NCBI RefSeq assembly: GCF_965230735.1
Contig: NZ_OZ246016.1
Coordinates: 682,001-746,000, forward strand
Direction: 5' to 3'
DNA: 64,000 bases
Source: Motiliproteus sp965230735
Lineage (GTDB): Bacteria > Pseudomonadota > Gammaproteobacteria > Pseudomonadales > Balneatricaceae
In this document: positions 61,762-64,000 of the stretch, one piece after another
How the letters are laid out: each line of letters opens with the position of its first letter
Numbering within the stretch: position 1 is the first letter of the stretch
The notes under the pieces: generated by a model
What the model was told of the DNA's origin: nothing
Databases searched by the model: none
What the model saw: the letters and a program-made list of their open reading frames with translations, nothing else
Position numbers and translations under genes: made by a program

Positions 61762-62595
61762 ATGAGCGACCAGTACGCCGTTGTTGGTAACCCGATCAGC
61801 CACAGCAAGTCACCGCTGATTCACCGGATGTTTGCCCAACAGACCGGTCAGGACCTGGAATACCAGACGCTGGAAGCACCGCTGGATGGGTTTGAGCAGG
61901 CGATCCTGACCTTCTTTGCCCAGCAGGCTGACCAACCCGCCGGGCTCAATATCACCGTACCGTTCAAGCAGCAGGCCTGGGAGATGGCGGCGCAGCTGAG
62001 CGGGCGGGCACAGCGGGCCGGGGCGGTGAACACGTTGTATCGCGACGAATCGGGGCAGATCTGCGGCGATACCACCGACGGTGTCGGGCTGGTTCGGGAT
62101 CTGCTCGATAACCAGGGCGCTACCCTGAAAGACGCCCGGGTACTGATTCTGGGTGCCGGCGGTGCCGTGCGCGGGGTGTTGGAACCGATTCTGGAGCAAT
62201 CCCCGGCGCTGCTGGTGGTCGCCAATCGCACTGCAAGCAAGGCCGAACAGCTGGCTCAGGACTTTGCCGAGTTCGGCGAGTTGCGCGGCTGTGGTTTTGC
62301 CGAGGTCGAGGGGCAGTTCGATCTGATCATCAACGGTACCTCCGCCAGCCTGCAGGGTGAGCTGCCGCCATTACCGGCCGGGGTGCTGAAACCCGGTGGC
62401 TGGTGCTACGACATGATGTACGGTGCCGAGCCGACCCCGTTTATGGTTTGGGGCGAGCAGCAGGAAGCGGGTCGGGTGATCGATGGCCTGGGCATGCTGG
62501 TGGAGCAGGCTGCCGAATCGTTTCGGATCTGGCGTGGTGTGCGGCCGCAGAGCGCGGCGGTGATCGATGCCGTCAGGGCTCAGCTGGGTAGCTGA
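61762..62595 (+). CDS. aroE: Shikimate dehydrogenase (NADP+)
   Basis: Fourth step of the shikimate pathway. 277 residues; substrate loop VVGNPISHSKSPLIHRMFA, catalytic Lys in NITVPFKQQAWEMA, NADP motif LILGAGGAVRGVLEPI and NRTASKA. ATG 61762 with GGAGAG 4 bases upstream; an in-frame ATG at 61750 is less likely. Confidence 0.97.
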   Translation: MSDQYAVVGNPISHSKSPLIHRMFAQQTGQDLEYQTLEAPLDGFEQAILTFFAQQADQPAGLNITVPFKQQAWEMAAQLSGRAQRAGAVNTLYRDESGQICGDTTDGVGLVRDLLDNQGATLKDARVLILGAGGAVRGVLEPILEQSPALLVVANRTASKAEQLAQDFAEFGELRGCGFAEVEGQFDLIINGTSASLQGELPPLPAGVLKPGGWCYDMMYGAEPTPFMVWGEQQEAGRVIDGLGMLVEQAAESFRIWRGVRPQSAAVIDAVRAQLGS

Positions 62596-62738
62596 TCGCG
62601 GCACCGCTCTTAAGAATAGTCTGCATATCAACACCTTGTCGGGCAATTTCTGTGCTTGGCAGAAAAAAGTGGTTTCCGCTTGCCACCGTCAGGACGGGTT
62701 GCTATCAATGGCTCCATAGACCCCGATAGGAGGCGCCC
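62596..62738 (+). other. Gap between aroE and the Lon-like gene
   Basis: 143 bases, no gene. No T-tract terminator seen. Likely promoter of the Lon-like protease gene. Confidence 0.3.
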
Positions 62739-64000
62739 ATGGATTCAGCCACCCGACTCGATATCGATCAGCTCTACCGCAACTGCAACCCGGAGCTGCT
62801 CCCGTTCAAGACCACCGAAACCTTGGAAGATTTCAACGGCATCTACGGCCAGGAGCGAGCCGTAGAGGCGATGGAGTTCGGTATCGGTATGCACCGGCCG
62901 GGCTACAACCTGTTCGTGATGGGGCATAATCAGAGCGGCCGGTTCTCGTTCGTGATGGATACCCTCAAGCGTGAGGCGAAAAAAGCCAAGAAGCCGCTGG
63001 ATTGGTGTTACCTGAATAACATCGGTGATCTTCGCCACCCCCAGGCGTTCTACTTCGCTTCCGGTAAGGCGGCGGTGTTCAAGAGTGATATCCAGCATCT
63101 GTTGGAGGCGATCGCCACCGAACTGCCTAGTGCCTACGAAAACCCGGCCTATCAGCGGGCCAAGAGCCGTATTGAGCGCGACTTTAACCGGCTCTATGAC
63201 CAGGCGTTGGAGCAGGTTGAGAATCGGGCCCGCAGCAAGAATATTGCCCTCTACCGCGATGCCGGCAGCGTTGGTTTTACCCCGGTGGCCGACGGCCAGG
63301 CGATGGATGAAGCCGCTTTCTCGCAACTCAGCGAAGAGCAGCGCAATCAGATCAACGCCGATATCAACCAGCTCGAAGAGTTTATGAACGAATCCCTCAC
63401 CAGCCTGCCGATCTGGCGACGGGAGTCCAATGAGCGGCAGAAAAAACTCGAGCACGATACCGCCCGGGCCGCGATGGCGCCGCTGTTCCAACCTTTGAAG
63501 GAGAAGTACGCCTCCCAACCCCGGGTGGTCAACTACTTCAACCAGATGGAGGTGGAGCTGACCAAGCATGCTTCCGATCTGGTCGGGGACGATAAACTCG
63601 GCGAGGAACGCTCGAAGGCGACTCGGCTGGCCCAGCTGGAGCATCAGTTCGGCGTCAATCTGATTGTCGATCACCAGAAGACCAAGGGATTGCCGGTGGT
63701 GTTCGAATCCCACCCCAGCTACGACAACCTGTTCGGACGGGTTGAGTACAGCTCCGAGATGGGCGCGATGGTGACCAACTACCAGCTGGTCCGGGGTGGC
63801 TCGCTGCATCGGGCCAACGGCGGCTATCTGGTCCTCGAAGCGGAAAAGCTGTTCGAGCATCCGATGGTCTGGTCGGCGATCAAGCGGGCACTGAAATCGG
63901 CCAAGATCAAGATCGAGAACCCGTTTGCCGAGCTGGCCGGCATCAACACCATCACGCTGGACCCGGAATCGATCCCGCTGGAGCTGAAGGTGGTGATTAT
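62739..64000 (+). CDS. Lon-like ATP-dependent protease (LonB/YcbZ-type AAA family), partial
   Basis: The first 420 codons of a gene that runs off the window. The frame opens with ATG 62739 and a strong AGGAGG 5 bases upstream. The N-terminus matches the YcbZ/Lon-like group: PFKTTETLEDFNGIYGQERAVEAMEFGIGMHRPGYNLFVMGHNQSGR. Here the expected P-loop GxxxxGK reads GHNQSGR, with arginine for lysine. A long helical insertion follows (about residues 130-280). HRANGGYLVLEAEKLF is in the expected place for the AAA core. The proteolytic Ser-Lys domain would be beyond 64000. No stop or frameshift seen inside the window. Confidence 0.85.
   Translation, partial: MDSATRLDIDQLYRNCNPELLPFKTTETLEDFNGIYGQERAVEAMEFGIGMHRPGYNLFVMGHNQSGRFSFVMDTLKREAKKAKKPLDWCYLNNIGDLRHPQAFYFASGKAAVFKSDIQHLLEAIATELPSAYENPAYQRAKSRIERDFNRLYDQALEQVENRARSKNIALYRDAGSVGFTPVADGQAMDEAAFSQLSEEQRNQINADINQLEEFMNESLTSLPIWRRESNERQKKLEHDTARAAMAPLFQPLKEKYASQPRVVNYFNQMEVELTKHASDLVGDDKLGEERSKATRLAQLEHQFGVNLIVDHQKTKGLPVVFESHPSYDNLFGRVEYSSEMGAMVTNYQLVRGGSLHRANGGYLVLEAEKLFEHPMVWSAIKRALKSAKIKIENPFAELAGINTITLDPESIPLELKVVI

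Noticed and set aside
62745..63860. 371-codon minus-strand frame at the right end
   Set aside because: Antisense to the Lon-like gene, which has a strong ribosome site and family motifs.

Overview
This 64 kb window is chromosomal DNA around the replication-initiation region of a Gram-negative gammaproteobacterium. The gene order supports this: rpmH-rnpA-yidC-mnmE divergent from dnaA-dnaN-recF-gyrB, mnmG-rsmG-parA-parB followed by the complete F-type ATP synthase operon, then glmU-glmS. The OprD-type porin, the heterodimeric glycyl-tRNA synthetase, the TRAP solute-binding protein and a fairly high G+C content suggest a marine or environmental Oceanospirillales/Pseudomonadales-like lineage. I cannot name a genus from sequence reading alone.

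Layout. 0-11.2 kb is an accessory catabolic and regulatory block. It holds a TRAP substrate-binding protein divergent from a FAD amine oxidoreductase plus cupin, a winged-helix/TPR regulator followed by two tandem paralogous methyltransferases, an AhpD-like protein behind two TetR-type palindromes, an OprD-like porin, a frameshifted haloacid-dehalogenase gene and a hydroxychromene-carboxylate-isomerase-like thioredoxin-fold protein. 11.2-26.3 kb is a leftward housekeeping block: glmS, glmU, atpCDGAHFEBI, parB, parA, rsmG, mnmG. 26.3-26.86 kb is an AT-rich, DnaA-box-rich intergenic region that looks like a chromosomal origin. 26.9-31.2 kb is a small accessory island: a GntR regulator divergent from an acrylyl-CoA-reductase-like gene, a small periplasmic protein, a YfcG-type glutathione transferase and a TetR regulator. 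31.2-35.0 kb is mnmE, yidC, rnpA, rpmH (leftward). 35.0-41.8 kb is dnaA, dnaN, recF, gyrB (rightward). 41.9-45.7 kb carries an outer-membrane beta-barrel protein, a family-3 solute-binding protein, a histone-deacetylase-like hydrolase and gmhB, with three parS centromere sites. 45.8-56 kb is leftward housekeeping: glyS, glyQ, a methyltransferase, ybaK, trkH, trkA, rsmB, fmt, def. 56.2-64 kb is rightward: a LysM protein, dprA, purE, purK, tsaC, hemF, aroE and the start of a Lon-like ATP-dependent protease cut by the window edge.

Main regulatory inferences. (1) Five copies of one palindrome, TTGAAC-N4-GTTCAA, occur upstream of the AhpD-like gene (two), the YfcG gene (two) and the TetR gene itself (one), so a small regulon can be read from the window. 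(2) A 27-bp element occurs twice, with two mismatches, between dctP and the FAD oxidoreductase, which suggests common control. (3) The parABS system is complete here: parA and parB at 22-23.7 kb, and parS sites at 42.86, 43.26 and 45.13 kb, the last one supplying the apparent GTG start codon of the deacetylase-like gene. (4) Two intergenic regions are origin candidates, upstream of mnmG and upstream of dnaA. I saw no tRNA or rRNA genes, insertion sequences or CRISPR arrays.
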